The notes beneath the pieces were generated by a model that did no database searches, was not told where the DNA came from, and worked only from the letters and a program-made list of their open reading frames with translations. Positions 29,275 through 38,663 of a stretch of DNA of 64,000 bases are shown here, one piece after another (positions within the stretch are counted from its first letter, which is position 1; each line of letters starts with the position of its first letter). The stretch comes from Azospirillum sp. 412522 (GTDB taxonomy: Bacteria; Pseudomonadota; Alphaproteobacteria; Azospirillales; Azospirillaceae). Both the position numbers and the translations under genes were made by a program. The stretch is from positions 416,081 through 480,080 of the forward strand of contig NZ_RWIJ01000001.1 of assembly GCF_019805165.1 (NCBI RefSeq), read 5' to 3'.

Positions 29275-31161
29275 TCAGCCCCGCGGCTCGCCGCGGCTCG
29301 TTGGCGGGGCTTCGGCGACGGCGGCGCGGCCGGGATCGCGCTTCTGGGTTTCCAGCAGGATGTCGCGCGCGATCGGCGCCGCCGCGGTGGAGCCGCCGCC
29401 GCCATGTTCGACGAAGACGGCGCAGGCATAGCGCGGCGCCTGGATCGGCGCGAAGGCGACGAACAGCGCATGGTCGCGCTCGCGCCAGGGCAGGTCCTCG
29501 TTCTTCTTCACGCCGCTGTTGCGCTCGGCCATGGTGATGCGGCGGACCTGGGCCGAGCCGGTCTTGCCGGCCATCTCATAGCCGACCTCGGTGATGCGCG
29601 ACTTGTAGGCGGTGCCGTTGGGAGCGTTGGTGACCTCGGTCATGCCGCGCAGCACGATGTCGAGGTTCTCCTTCTTCACGCCGATGCCGGGCCAGGCGGT
29701 CTGCTCGCCGCTGACCGTCTTGATCTGCTTGGTCAGGTGCGGCTTGACCGCATAGCCGCCGTTGGCCAGCCGGCAGGTCATCACCGCCAGCTGCAGCGGC
29801 GTCGTCAGCACATAGCCCTGGCCGATGGAGGCGACCAGCGTCTCCCCCATGTCCCAGCCCTTACCCAGCGTCGCCTTCTTCCAGGCAATGGAGGGAATCA
29901 GGCCGGCGCGCTCGTGCGGCAGATCGATGCCGGTGCGGGTGCCCAGGCCGAAACGGTTCGACATCTCGGCGATGCGGTCGATGCCGATCCGGCGCGACAC
30001 GTCGTAGAAGAACACGTCGCAGGAATGGCGCAGCGCGCCGACGAAATCGACCGTGCCGTGCCCGCCGCGCTTCCAGCAGTGGAAGCGGTGGTCGCCCAGC
30101 TCCAGATGGCCGGGACAGAACACCGTATGCCGGTTGCTGACCACTCCCGATTCCAGTGCCGCCAGTGCCGCCATCATCTTGAAGGTGGAGCCCGGCGGAT
30201 ACTGGCCGACCACCGCCTTGTTGTTCAGCGGCGTCGCCTGGTTGGACAGCAGCTCCTCCCACAGCTCGGCGCTGATGCCCATGGTGAACTGGTTGGGGTC
30301 GTAGCTGGGATGGGAACACAGGGCATAGATGCCTCCGGTGTGGACGTCCATCACCACCGCCGACGCGCTGACCTCCTGCGAAAGCCGCTCCTGAACGAAG
30401 CGTTGAAGCGCCATGTCGATGGTCAGCTGAATCTCGCGGCCCGACTGGCCCTCGTCGCGCGACAGCTCGCGGATGACGCGGCCGACGGCGTTGACCTCCA
30501 GCTGGCTGGTGCCGGCGGTGCCGCGCAGCACCTTCTCGTGAAACTTCTCGATGCCGGCCTTGCCGATGCGGAAGCCGGGCAGGGACAGCACCGGATCGCT
30601 GTTGCCGCTCAGCTCCGACTCCGATACGGCGCCGACATAGCCGAGGATGTGGGCGGTCGCGTCCGCCTGCGGGTAGTAGCGCAGCTCGCCCACCTCGATT
30701 GCCACGCCGGGCAGGTCGGGGGTGTTGGTCTCCAGCATCGCCACCTGTTCCCAGGTCAGGTTCTCGCGCACGGTGACGGGGACGAAGCGGCGCTTGCGGT
30801 GCAGTTCGCGCAGCACGCGGCGGCGGTCGCCGTCGGTCAGCGGCACGATGCGGGAGATCTTGTCGAGCGTCTCCTGGATGTTGTGGGTCCGCTCCGACAC
30901 GACGACGACGCGGTAGTTCTGCTGGTTGACCGCCAGCGGCACGCCGAAGCGGTCGACGATGGTGCCGCGCGACGGCGCGATCAGCCGCAGGCTGATGCGG
31001 TTCTCCTCCGCCAGCATGGTGTAGCGGGCGGACTCGACGACCTGCAGGTAATAGAGCCGACCGACCAGCGCGGACAGGCCGGCCAGCTTGATTCCGCCCA
31101 GCACCAGGGCGCGGCGCGCCAGCAGGCGGGAACGGTCGGTATCGCGATCGATCGAACTCAT
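29275..31161 (-). CDS. mrdA: penicillin-binding protein 2
   Basis: A 628-residue class B PBP that cross-links peptidoglycan during lateral elongation, with MreB, MreC, MreD and RodA. One N-terminal membrane anchor (ALVLGGIKLAGLSALVGRLYYL) precedes the pedestal domain (NRISLRLIAPSRGTIVDRFGVPLA). The transpeptidase domain has SxxK with Ser325 (PPGSTFKMMAAL), SxD (HSCDVFFY) and KTG (MAGKTGSAQ). The start at 31161 is the first ATG giving a normal N-terminus. It is the last gene of the mre operon here; rodA, which often follows, is absent at this place. Confidence 0.96.
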   Translation of the reverse strand: MSSIDRDTDRSRLLARRALVLGGIKLAGLSALVGRLYYLQVVESARYTMLAEENRISLRLIAPSRGTIVDRFGVPLAVNQQNYRVVVVSERTHNIQETLDKISRIVPLTDGDRRRVLRELHRKRRFVPVTVRENLTWEQVAMLETNTPDLPGVAIEVGELRYYPQADATAHILGYVGAVSESELSGNSDPVLSLPGFRIGKAGIEKFHEKVLRGTAGTSQLEVNAVGRVIRELSRDEGQSGREIQLTIDMALQRFVQERLSQEVSASAVVMDVHTGGIYALCSHPSYDPNQFTMGISAELWEELLSNQATPLNNKAVVGQYPPGSTFKMMAALAALESGVVSNRHTVFCPGHLELGDHRFHCWKRGGHGTVDFVGALRHSCDVFFYDVSRRIGIDRIAEMSNRFGLGTRTGIDLPHERAGLIPSIAWKKATLGKGWDMGETLVASIGQGYVLTTPLQLAVMTCRLANGGYAVKPHLTKQIKTVSGEQTAWPGIGVKKENLDIVLRGMTEVTNAPNGTAYKSRITEVGYEMAGKTGSAQVRRITMAERNSGVKKNEDLPWRERDHALFVAFAPIQAPRYACAVFVEHGGGGSTAAAPIARDILLETQKRDPGRAAVAEAPPTSRGEPRG

Positions 31162-31178
31162 CAGACCCGTCGGAACCT

Positions 31179-31700
31179 TTACCCGTTCAAGAACGCGCGG
31201 TGGACGCGGATCAGCAGCCAACCCACCGCAGGAAACACCGCCACCGTCAGCAGGCCCTGGAACAGCGCCGGCAGGATCGACAGCGCCGCGGCATCCAGCA
31301 CCGAGAAGGCCAGCCATTGCAGCAGCACCGCGCCCGCCATCACCAGCGTGAAGCCGACCCACAGCAAGGCGAAGGTGCTGGCCAGGAACACCCGGCGCTG
31401 GTTCAGCACCGCCCATTGGGCGACGACCAGCAGCAGCGCATTGACGCCCAGCGGTCCGCCGACCAGGAAATCCTGCAGCAGCCCGATCAGAAAGGCCACC
31501 CCCGGACGCATCAGGTCAGGCCTGTGGATCGTCCAGTAATAGACCGAGACCAGCGTCAGGTTCGGCGCCACCGGGGCATAGCCGGGAACCGGCACCGGGA
31601 TCATGCCGACAAGGACCATCATCACCGTGACGGCGAAGGGCGCCAGATTGCGCCCGGTCTTGTCCACCTTCTGCCAAAAGGTCGCCGTCATCCCGGCCAT
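31179..31700 (-). CDS. mreD: rod shape-determining protein MreD
   Basis: A 173-residue integral membrane protein with five or six hydrophobic segments, matching MreD of the elongasome. LAPFAVTVMMVLVGMIPVPVPGYAPVAPNLTLVSVYYWTIHRPDLM and the conserved FLIGLLQDFLVGGPLGVNALLLV loop identify the family. It lies between mreC and mrdA with 60-bp and 17-bp gaps. A second ATG at 31691 is an equally good start. Confidence 0.93.
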   Translation of the reverse strand: MAGMTATFWQKVDKTGRNLAPFAVTVMMVLVGMIPVPVPGYAPVAPNLTLVSVYYWTIHRPDLMRPGVAFLIGLLQDFLVGGPLGVNALLLVVAQWAVLNQRRVFLASTFALLWVGFTLVMAGAVLLQWLAFSVLDAAALSILPALFQGLLTVAVFPAVGWLLIRVHRAFLNG

Positions 31701-31760
31701 CCCCCGGCCGTCGGACCATCCGCCCGGCTCACTTCCACGCAGCTCACTTCCACGTCCAGT

Positions 31761-32630
31761 TCACTTCGAATCTGGCGACGGGTCCAGGTCGGTGCTCGGC
31801 AGGCCGAAATCCACCAGACGCAGATGCTCCACGCGCGACAGGTCGGCGCTGGGAAGAACGCGCACGCCGCGCTCGCTGACGGCGGTCACCACGCCGACCG
31901 GCAGGCCGGGCGGGAACAGGCCGCCGTCGCCCGAGGTCACCACCCGTTCCCCGACCTGAATCGGCGAGTCGGGCGGCAGGTACAGAAGCTTGGCCTGGTC
32001 GGAATTGTCCCCGGCCAGGATGGAGCGCTGGCGCGTGTTCGACAGGATCACCGGAATGCGGGCGTTGATGTCGGTCAGCAGCAGGACGCGGGACGACCAT
32101 TCGCCGACCTCGATCACCCGGCCGACCAGACCGGCACCGGCCAGGGCGGCCTGTCCCTTGCGTACCCCGTCGCGTTTGCCGGCGGTGACCACCAGCGTGC
32201 GGACGAAGGAACTGCCGGGCGTGGCGATGACGCGGGCGGCGATGTAGTTGACGGACGGTTCGGGGCGGACCCGCAGCAGGCTGCGCAGGCTGCTGTTCTC
32301 CGCCTCAAGCCGCAGCGCGGCCTGCCTCCATTGCAGCAGCCGGGCGTTCTCGGCCTTCAGCCGCTGGTTCTCGTCGAAGGCGTTCTCAAGCTCCACCGCG
32401 GACTCCACCACGCGCGCCGCGGTCGCGGCGGGACGGGAGATGGCGTCGAGGATGGGGGCGAAGGCATCGGTCACGCGTGCGCGCGCGCTGTCCACCGAGA
32501 CGGACTCGATCTTGCCGACCATCATCAGGGCGATGGAGGCCAGGACCAGCAGAAGGAAGGAGAAACGCTGCGCAAGAGCCCGCAAAGGGGCGGCAAGGCG
32601 GATGACGGAGCCGGATGAGCGTGGCTTCAC
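31761..32630 (-). CDS. mreC: rod shape-determining protein MreC
   Basis: A 289-residue bitopic protein. One membrane helix (FSFLLLVLASIALMMVGKI, about residues 23-42) is followed by a coiled coil (ESAVELENAFDENQRLKAENARLLQWRQAALRLEAENSSLRSLL as its core, residues 75-120) and the periplasmic beta domain (YIAARVIATPGSSFVRTLVVTAGKRDGV ... GDGGLFPPGLPVGVVTAV). It scaffolds PBP2 and MreB during elongation. It is preceded by mreB, from which it is separated by a 93-bp spacer with a hairpin. Confidence 0.95.
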   Translation of the reverse strand: MKPRSSGSVIRLAAPLRALAQRFSFLLLVLASIALMMVGKIESVSVDSARARVTDAFAPILDAISRPAATAARVVESAVELENAFDENQRLKAENARLLQWRQAALRLEAENSSLRSLLRVRPEPSVNYIAARVIATPGSSFVRTLVVTAGKRDGVRKGQAALAGAGLVGRVIEVGEWSSRVLLLTDINARIPVILSNTRQRSILAGDNSDQAKLLYLPPDSPIQVGERVVTSGDGGLFPPGLPVGVVTAVSERGVRVLPSADLSRVEHLRLVDFGLPSTDLDPSPDSK

Positions 32631-32660
32631 AGGAAATTCCCGTCCAGATACGCGGTCCGT

Positions 32661-32699
32661 CTCCGGTCCTCACCGCCAGGGGTGGGCGGGGGACCGGAG
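32661..32699 (-). other. intra-operon hairpin between mreB and mreC
   Basis: CTCCGGTCC and GGACCGGAG form a perfect 9-bp outer stem, with partial inner pairing of CACCGCC with GGCGGGG. It lies in the mreB-mreC spacer with no T-tract on the sense strand. It could protect the 3' end of a processed mreB mRNA and so favour MreB over MreC/D, which are needed in smaller amounts; that role is inference. Confidence 0.5.
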
Positions 32700-32723
32700 G
32701 CCTTCCAACCAGGGATACACCAA

Positions 32724-34127
<1,404 letters not shown>

Positions 34128-34679
34128 TCAGTGATGATCCGTTGCGGATTTTGCCCCGGCTTTGTCCGAAGGCTTGACGGCATGGCCATGATGACCTTCC
34201 AGCCGGTCCATGCAGGCCAGCAGAACACCGGAAACCACGAAGGTCATGTGGATGATGACCAGCCACATCAGCTCATCGCGCGCTGTCTGCGCCAGGTTCA
34301 TGAAGGCCTTCAGAAGGTGAATGCCCGAGATGGCGACGATGGAGGCGATCAGTTTCAGTTTCAGCCCGCCGAAATCGACCTTGCCCATCCAGTCCGGCCG
34401 GTCCTCGTGATTGGCGACGTCGATCTTCGAGACGAAGTTCTCGTAGCCAGCAAAGATCACCATCAGCAGAAGATTGCCGGCGAAGGACAGGTCGATCAGC
34501 GTCAGCACACCCAGAAGCACGTCCTTCTCGCTCATCTCCAGCACATGCGGGATCATGTGCAGGATCTCCTGCATGAACTTCACCAGCAGGGCGCCCAGCG
34601 AAACGACCAGTCCCAGGTAGAAGGGGGCGAGCAGCCAGCGGCTGGCGAAGATGACCTGTTCAAAGCGGCGTTCGATCAT
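34128..34679 (-). CDS. UPF0114 (YqhA-like) inner-membrane protein
   Basis: A 183-residue protein of the UPF0114/TIGR00645 family. RRFEQVIFASRWLLAPFYLGLVVSL opens the first of four hydrophobic helices, and LTLIDLSFAGNLLLMVIFAGYENFVSKID is the family signature. A charged His-rich C-terminal tail (EGHHGHAVKPSDKAG ... ATDHH) is cytoplasmic or periplasmic. Its molecular function is not established. It is divergent from phoU over 206 bp and is not close enough to mreB to imply shared function. Confidence 0.88.
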   Translation of the reverse strand: MIERRFEQVIFASRWLLAPFYLGLVVSLGALLVKFMQEILHMIPHVLEMSEKDVLLGVLTLIDLSFAGNLLLMVIFAGYENFVSKIDVANHEDRPDWMGKVDFGGLKLKLIASIVAISGIHLLKAFMNLAQTARDELMWLVIIHMTFVVSGVLLACMDRLEGHHGHAVKPSDKAGAKSATDHH

Positions 34680-34811
34680 GGCGGGTCCGGGACGTCGTTG
34701 AGGATGGAGGGACGGAAGCTCGGGCCATGTGTCGCAATGCTGCGCTGCAAAATCAATCGGCCAGTTTCAGCAGGCCCCCAGGCGCGAGAGGGCCGCCCCT
34801 GGTTATAGGCG

Positions 34812-34829
34812 CTGTCATCGTAGCGTAAC
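34812..34829 (+). promoter_or_regulatory. weak Pho-box-like sequence upstream of phoU
   Basis: CTGTCAT is a perfect PhoB half-site; eleven bases on, GCGTAAC is only a weak second half. It is 68-74 bp upstream of the phoU start. The match is partial, so PhoB control of this orphan phoU is only a suggestion. Confidence 0.25.
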
Positions 34830-34885
34830 GTCCAAGCGCTATGGTGATGGCTTTGGGACTGACCGCCGGGAAGGGTTTGGCGACC

Positions 34886-35593
34886 ATGAAGACCTCCGCT
34901 CCGCATATCGTGTCCGCGTTCGAGGACGCGCTGAAGCGGCTGAAATCCGCCATCGTGCAGATGGCCGGCGCTGCGGAGACGCAGATCGACCAGGCCTTGA
35001 CCTGTCTGGCCCAGCGAAATCCCGAACTTGCGCGGGAGATCGTGGAATCGGATGCCCGACTCGACTCCTTCGAGCACGACATCGAGGCCCACTGCATGCG
35101 CCTGCTGGCCCTGCGCCAGCCGGTCGCCGACGATCTGCGCGAGGTGATCGCGGCGCTGAAGATCGCCGGCAACCTGGAGCGCATCGGCGACCATGCCGCC
35201 AACACCGCCAAGCGCGCCGTCGCCATCTTCAGCCTGCCCGATTCCGGATCGCTGGCGGGATTGCCTCAGCTCGGCCGGCTGGTGCGAGAGCGCCTGAGTG
35301 CGGTGATCGATGCCTATGTCGACAACGACGGCGAGGCGGCCCTGCGCATCTGGCGCACCGACGACGAGGTGGACGCGCTCTACACCAGTCTCGTTGCCGA
35401 AGTGGAACGGTCCGCCCTGGCGGCTCCGGACCAGTTCATGGCGCACATGCACCTGATGATGATCGCCAAGAACCTGGAGCGCATCGGCGACCACGCTACC
35501 AACATCGCCGAGGTCGTCTATTTCGTCAGCACCGGCGAAACCCTGCTGGACCAGCGTCCGAAGGCCGATCATTCCTACGATCCGGTGGGCTGA
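34886..35593 (+). CDS. phoU: phosphate-signalling protein PhoU
   Basis: A 235-residue PhoU with the usual two three-helix bundles. The repeated metal-binding motifs are NLERIGDHAANTAKRAV near residue 100 and NLERIGDHATNIAEVVY near residue 205. PhoU represses the Pho regulon by linking the Pst transporter to PhoR. Start 34886 (MKTSAPHIV) was taken over 34841. No pst or phoBR gene is adjacent, so this is an orphan copy in this window. A terminator-like hairpin follows its stop. Confidence 0.94.
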   Translation: MKTSAPHIVSAFEDALKRLKSAIVQMAGAAETQIDQALTCLAQRNPELAREIVESDARLDSFEHDIEAHCMRLLALRQPVADDLREVIAALKIAGNLERIGDHAANTAKRAVAIFSLPDSGSLAGLPQLGRLVRERLSAVIDAYVDNDGEAALRIWRTDDEVDALYTSLVAEVERSALAAPDQFMAHMHLMMIAKNLERIGDHATNIAEVVYFVSTGETLLDQRPKADHSYDPVG

Positions 35594-35599
35594 GAGCCG

Positions 35600-35637
35600 G
35601 GGCGCCGCATGGCATAAGGCCATCTTGCGGCGCCCTT
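35600..35637 (+). terminator. hairpin terminator after phoU
   Basis: GGGCGCCGC pairs with GCGGCGCCC; inside it ATGGC pairs with GCCAT, leaving a CTT bulge and the loop ATAAG. The structure begins 7 bp after the phoU stop and is followed by TT. It separates phoU from hisE. Confidence 0.65.
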
Positions 35638-35728
35638 CCGCGCCCATGGGGGTGGTAATTCCGTTGCGGAGCGATCACGTTATCGAAACGATGCTTCCGT
35701 CGCCCGCACACGAGACAAATACCACCTG

Positions 35729-36055
35729 ATGACCGACGACCTGATCCGCCTCTATGCCGCCATTCTCGACCGTCAGCAGATGGACCCGGCGCATTCCAAG
35801 ACCGCGCGGCTGATCGCCGCCGGCCCGAAGAAGATCGCCAAGAAGGTGGGCGAGGAGGCGGTCGAGGTGGCGCTGGACGCCATGAACGAGGATCGCCAGG
35901 GCGTCATCAACGAAAGTGCCGACCTGCTCTACAACCTGTCTGTCCTGTGGGCGACGCTGAACATTCATCCCGACGACGTCTTCGCCGAAATCCGCCGGCG
36001 CGAGGCGCTCTACGGCATCGCAGAGAAGCTGCCGAAGACGGTGCCTGAGCGCTGA
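35729..36055 (+). CDS. hisE: phosphoribosyl-ATP pyrophosphatase
   Basis: A 108-residue MazG-fold HisE, catalysing the second step of histidine synthesis, hydrolysing PR-ATP to PR-AMP. KKIAKKVGEEAVEVALDAM and ESADLLYNLSVLWATL carry the metal-binding Glu and Asp residues (the ExxE ... ExxD arrangement). Length matches the family. It stands apart from other his genes, between phoU and a methyltransferase gene, with a GC spacer containing no other gene. Confidence 0.95.
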   Translation: MTDDLIRLYAAILDRQQMDPAHSKTARLIAAGPKKIAKKVGEEAVEVALDAMNEDRQGVINESADLLYNLSVLWATLNIHPDDVFAEIRRREALYGIAEKLPKTVPER

Positions 36056-36097
36056 GGGAGCGCCGACGGGAGCGTCCGAAGCTGCTCCCGATCGTTC

Positions 36098-37630
36098 TCA
36101 AGCCACTCCCAATCCCTCCAGCACCGGCAGCCGCCGTTGCACGAAGGCAGCGTGCCGCCGCGCGAGTTCTACAAGGTTGGCGTCGTCGCCCTCGCAACGT
36201 TCGCCGTCCCGTCCCAGCACGATGCCGTCGGCCGACAGATGACGCCAGGCGAAGGCGGCAGGCTCCTCGCCCAGCCGGCCGGCCAGCAGGAACAGTGCCT
36301 CGATCCGCGACACCGGCACGCCGGCGCCCAGCACCGGTGAGGCAAGCTGACCCGGCGCGTCGCCGAAACGATGGCGTTGCAGAACCGCGGCGTTGAAGCG
36401 GTCGCTCGAGGCCCGCCGTTCGGCAAAACCCTCAGCGGGCGTAACCGGTGCGGCCAGTGACAGGCTGGTCAGCAGGACCAGCGCACGCAGAACCGCCTCT
36501 TCGCCCTGTGCCGCCAGGGCCGGGCGTGCGAGCAACGCGTCGAGGGACTGCGGCCCTTCGGTCAGCGCCCCTGCCAGCGGCTGGTAGAGCGCCCGTGGGA
36601 AGGGCAGGCGGCCGACGGGGGTGGAGGCGACCTCAGGCAGGTCGTCGGTGGCGACCAGAAGCGCAAAACGGCTTTCGCCCAGCAGGGCGCGCCGCTCGGA
36701 CCGACCCAGACGCTCGCCACCCTTCACGAACAGGTCCCGGCGGAAGCTGCGGTTGGTCATCACGTCGCGCAGGGTCTCGGCCCGGACCGGATCCCGCATC
36801 TCGTCCGCCAGCGTCTGCTGGACGGAGGAGAGGGTGAGGTCGTCCAGCTGCTCCATCGGCACGGCGGCGCCGGCGAACTCCAGCTTGACGGCAGCCAGTT
36901 CACGCGCCACGTCGGCATGGTAGAAGGCGGTCCAGTCGCCGTTCAGATATTCATGGGCGATGTAGTTCGGCGACTTGTGACGAAGCTGCTCGATCCGCTC
37001 CACCACACCCTCGGTGTTGGCGAACCAGCCGCCCCCCTGTGCCGCTATCCTTGCCGCGAACTCCACCGCGCGGGCGATGCGGTCAGGCAGGGGGCCGTCA
37101 CCTTCGGCGCAGCGCTCCACCAGCAGACGGCGCAACGGCATATGGGACAGCGTGCCGGGCAGGGCGTTGTAGCTGACGAAGACGACACCGCCCGGCATCA
37201 GGCGGCGGCGCAGCGTGTCGAGCAGGATCGCCCGGTTTTCCGCACTCACCCACGACCAGACTCCATGCAGGGCGACCACGTCCAGCATCGGTCCGTCGCG
37301 TCGGGCGTACTCGGCGAAGCTTTCCTCCAGAAATTCGGCATTGGCGAGTCCGGCCTCGGCAGCCAGCCGCCGGACGCCGGCGATGTGGGAGGGGTTGAAG
37401 TCCATCGCCTCGAACCGCGCCGCCGGGTGGGCGCCCGCCAGCAGCGCGCTGGTCAGCCCATGGCCGCAGCCGGGTTCCGCCAGGGTGAAGCCTCCGCCGC
37501 GACGCAGGGCCTCGGGCGGGCGCCAGCCTCGCAAGGTCAGGGCGAAGCAGAGCATGGCCGGTGACCAGTCGCGGTAGACGGCGCGGATATAGTCGATGCC
37601 GCCGACATAGCCTTCGGTCCAGCCGCCCAT
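36098..37630 (-). CDS. SAM-dependent methyltransferase with regulatory domain
   Basis: A 510-residue protein. The N-terminal class I SAM-binding domain has LAEPGCGHGLTSALLAG (motif I, residues about 48-64), AMDFNPSHIAGVRRLAAEAGL and DVVALHGVWSWVS. The rest resembles the methyltransferase regulatory domain (PF10119 type), which follows a methyltransferase domain in many proteobacterial proteins. The start at 37630 (MGGWTEGYVGGIDY) has GGGAG seven bases upstream and is preferred over 37657. The substrate is unknown. It is divergent from the tRNA-Lys promoter region. Confidence 0.83.
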   Translation of the reverse strand: MGGWTEGYVGGIDYIRAVYRDWSPAMLCFALTLRGWRPPEALRRGGGFTLAEPGCGHGLTSALLAGAHPAARFEAMDFNPSHIAGVRRLAAEAGLANAEFLEESFAEYARRDGPMLDVVALHGVWSWVSAENRAILLDTLRRRLMPGGVVFVSYNALPGTLSHMPLRRLLVERCAEGDGPLPDRIARAVEFAARIAAQGGGWFANTEGVVERIEQLRHKSPNYIAHEYLNGDWTAFYHADVARELAAVKLEFAGAAVPMEQLDDLTLSSVQQTLADEMRDPVRAETLRDVMTNRSFRRDLFVKGGERLGRSERRALLGESRFALLVATDDLPEVASTPVGRLPFPRALYQPLAGALTEGPQSLDALLARPALAAQGEEAVLRALVLLTSLSLAAPVTPAEGFAERRASSDRFNAAVLQRHRFGDAPGQLASPVLGAGVPVSRIEALFLLAGRLGEEPAAFAWRHLSADGIVLGRDGERCEGDDANLVELARRHAAFVQRRLPVLEGLGVA

Positions 37631-37745
37631 CCCCGATCTCCCGTTTCGATGCCTCATTTCGACAGCGCCGGTTTAGCTGCCGGGAGGCGAGTCCGGCCAC
37701 CGAAAAGCGTGCGCCAAAAAATTCACATGGGGTGCGTTTTTGCTA

Positions 37746-37774
37746 TCGACAGGTCAAAAGCCCTTCGCTATAAA
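37746..37774 (+). promoter_or_regulatory. sigma-70-type promoter of the tRNA-Lys pair
   Basis: TCGACA and TATAAA lie 17 bp apart; each differs from the consensus at one position. Transcription would start near 37781, about 78 bp upstream of the first tRNA-Lys. This is one of the best promoter matches in the window. Confidence 0.7.
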
Positions 37775-37858
37775 CCGCGCCACACCGGCCGGGACAACGG
37801 CTTGGCCGGCGCGATGAACAGTCGGCTGATTTCAGTCGAATTCACCGCGGCAAGAGAT

Positions 37859-37934
<76 letters not shown>

Positions 37935-37957
37935 TCTCTTGAGCATTTCCTACGGAT

Positions 37958-38033
<76 letters not shown>

Positions 38034-38038
38034 TCCAT

Positions 38039-38072
38039 AAGGGGCTGGAACCGAGCAGGTTCCGGCCCCTTT
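38039..38072 (+). terminator. intrinsic terminator of the tRNA-Lys unit
   Basis: AAGGGGCTGGAACC, loop GAGCA, GGTTCCGGCCCCTT, then T and a T-rich stretch. The 14-bp stem has a single T-G pair and begins 6 bp after the second tRNA. Confidence 0.85.
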
Positions 38073-38134
38073 CCATTTCCGGGGTTCCGTGTGGCGTGGG
38101 AGAGGTGCCTCTCGTGATGCCCCCTCCCTAACCG

Positions 38135-38557
38135 TCACCCCTCCGCTTGTGCCAGGAAATCCGCGGTCACCCGGTCCATCGTCGCCAGATGGGTGTGGAA
38201 CCAGTCGGGGAAATGCTCCGTCACATACAGGCGGGCGCGGTCCTCCTTACCCTCCTCCAGATCGGCTTCCATGGTCGCGACCACGGTCAGGACGCGGGCA
38301 TGCTCGTCCTTGTGGCAGTGCAGGGCGAAGAAGCCGTGCTCGGTCATCAGCGCGTTCTCGCGGGCGAAATGCTCGCGCAGATGCTTGGCGAAGGCGGCGA
38401 AGGGCGCCTGGAGCTGTCCGGCCGGCGCGTTGCGGGCCGCCTGGAGCAGGGCGACGGAATCGACGTGATCGCGGTCCATGACCGCATAGCCGACCATAGG
38501 GATATCGGCGGCCGGGGCGGCAACTGGGACGGCGGCGGGCGTGGTGGTCGCAAGCAT
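38135..38557 (-). CDS. hemerythrin-like di-iron protein
   Basis: A 140-residue hemerythrin-domain protein. The di-iron ligands can be placed at canonical spacing: His31 (DRDH), His63 and Glu67 (EHFAREN), His82 and His86 (HCHKDEH), His123 and Asp128 (HLATMD). The Ala/Pro-rich N-terminal 20 residues are not a classical signal peptide. Cys81 next to His82 is unusual. The start at 38557 lies close behind a terminator hairpin and an FNR-like palindrome, suggesting conditional expression. Oxygen or nitric oxide sensing or buffering is a plausible role. Confidence 0.85.
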   Translation of the reverse strand: MLATTTPAAVPVAAPAADIPMVGYAVMDRDHVDSVALLQAARNAPAGQLQAPFAAFAKHLREHFARENALMTEHGFFALHCHKDEHARVLTVVATMEADLEEGKEDRARLYVTEHFPDWFHTHLATMDRVTADFLAQAEG

Positions 38558-38571
38558 GATGGTCGCTTCCC

Positions 38572-38609
38572 AAAAAAGATGGCCTTCGGAGACGACGCTC
38601 CGAAGGCCA
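38572..38609 (-). terminator. intrinsic terminator after pepF (perfect 12-bp stem, T6)
   Basis: On the minus strand TGGCCTTCGGAG, a six-base loop and CTCCGAAGGCCA are followed by TCTTTTTTGGG. This is a classical terminator for pepF. It ends only about 15 bp before the hemerythrin start, so it could also be an attenuator of read-through into that gene. Confidence 0.88.
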
Positions 38610-38636
38610 CCATATCCGCACAGCCGTCATGGTCTC

Positions 38637-38650
38637 TTGACGGCGGTCAA
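38637..38650. promoter_or_regulatory. CRP/FNR-family palindrome TTGAC-N4-GTCAA
   Basis: TTGACGGCGGTCAA is a perfect 5-4-5 inverted repeat with the half-site layout of FNR, DNR and NnrR regulators. It lies between pepF and the hemerythrin gene, about 87 bp upstream of the hemerythrin start. A GATATG -10-like hexamer at 38611-38616 on the minus strand would suit a class II arrangement. It lies just beyond the pepF stop. Confidence 0.5.
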
Positions 38651-38663
38651 GCCCCTCGAATCG

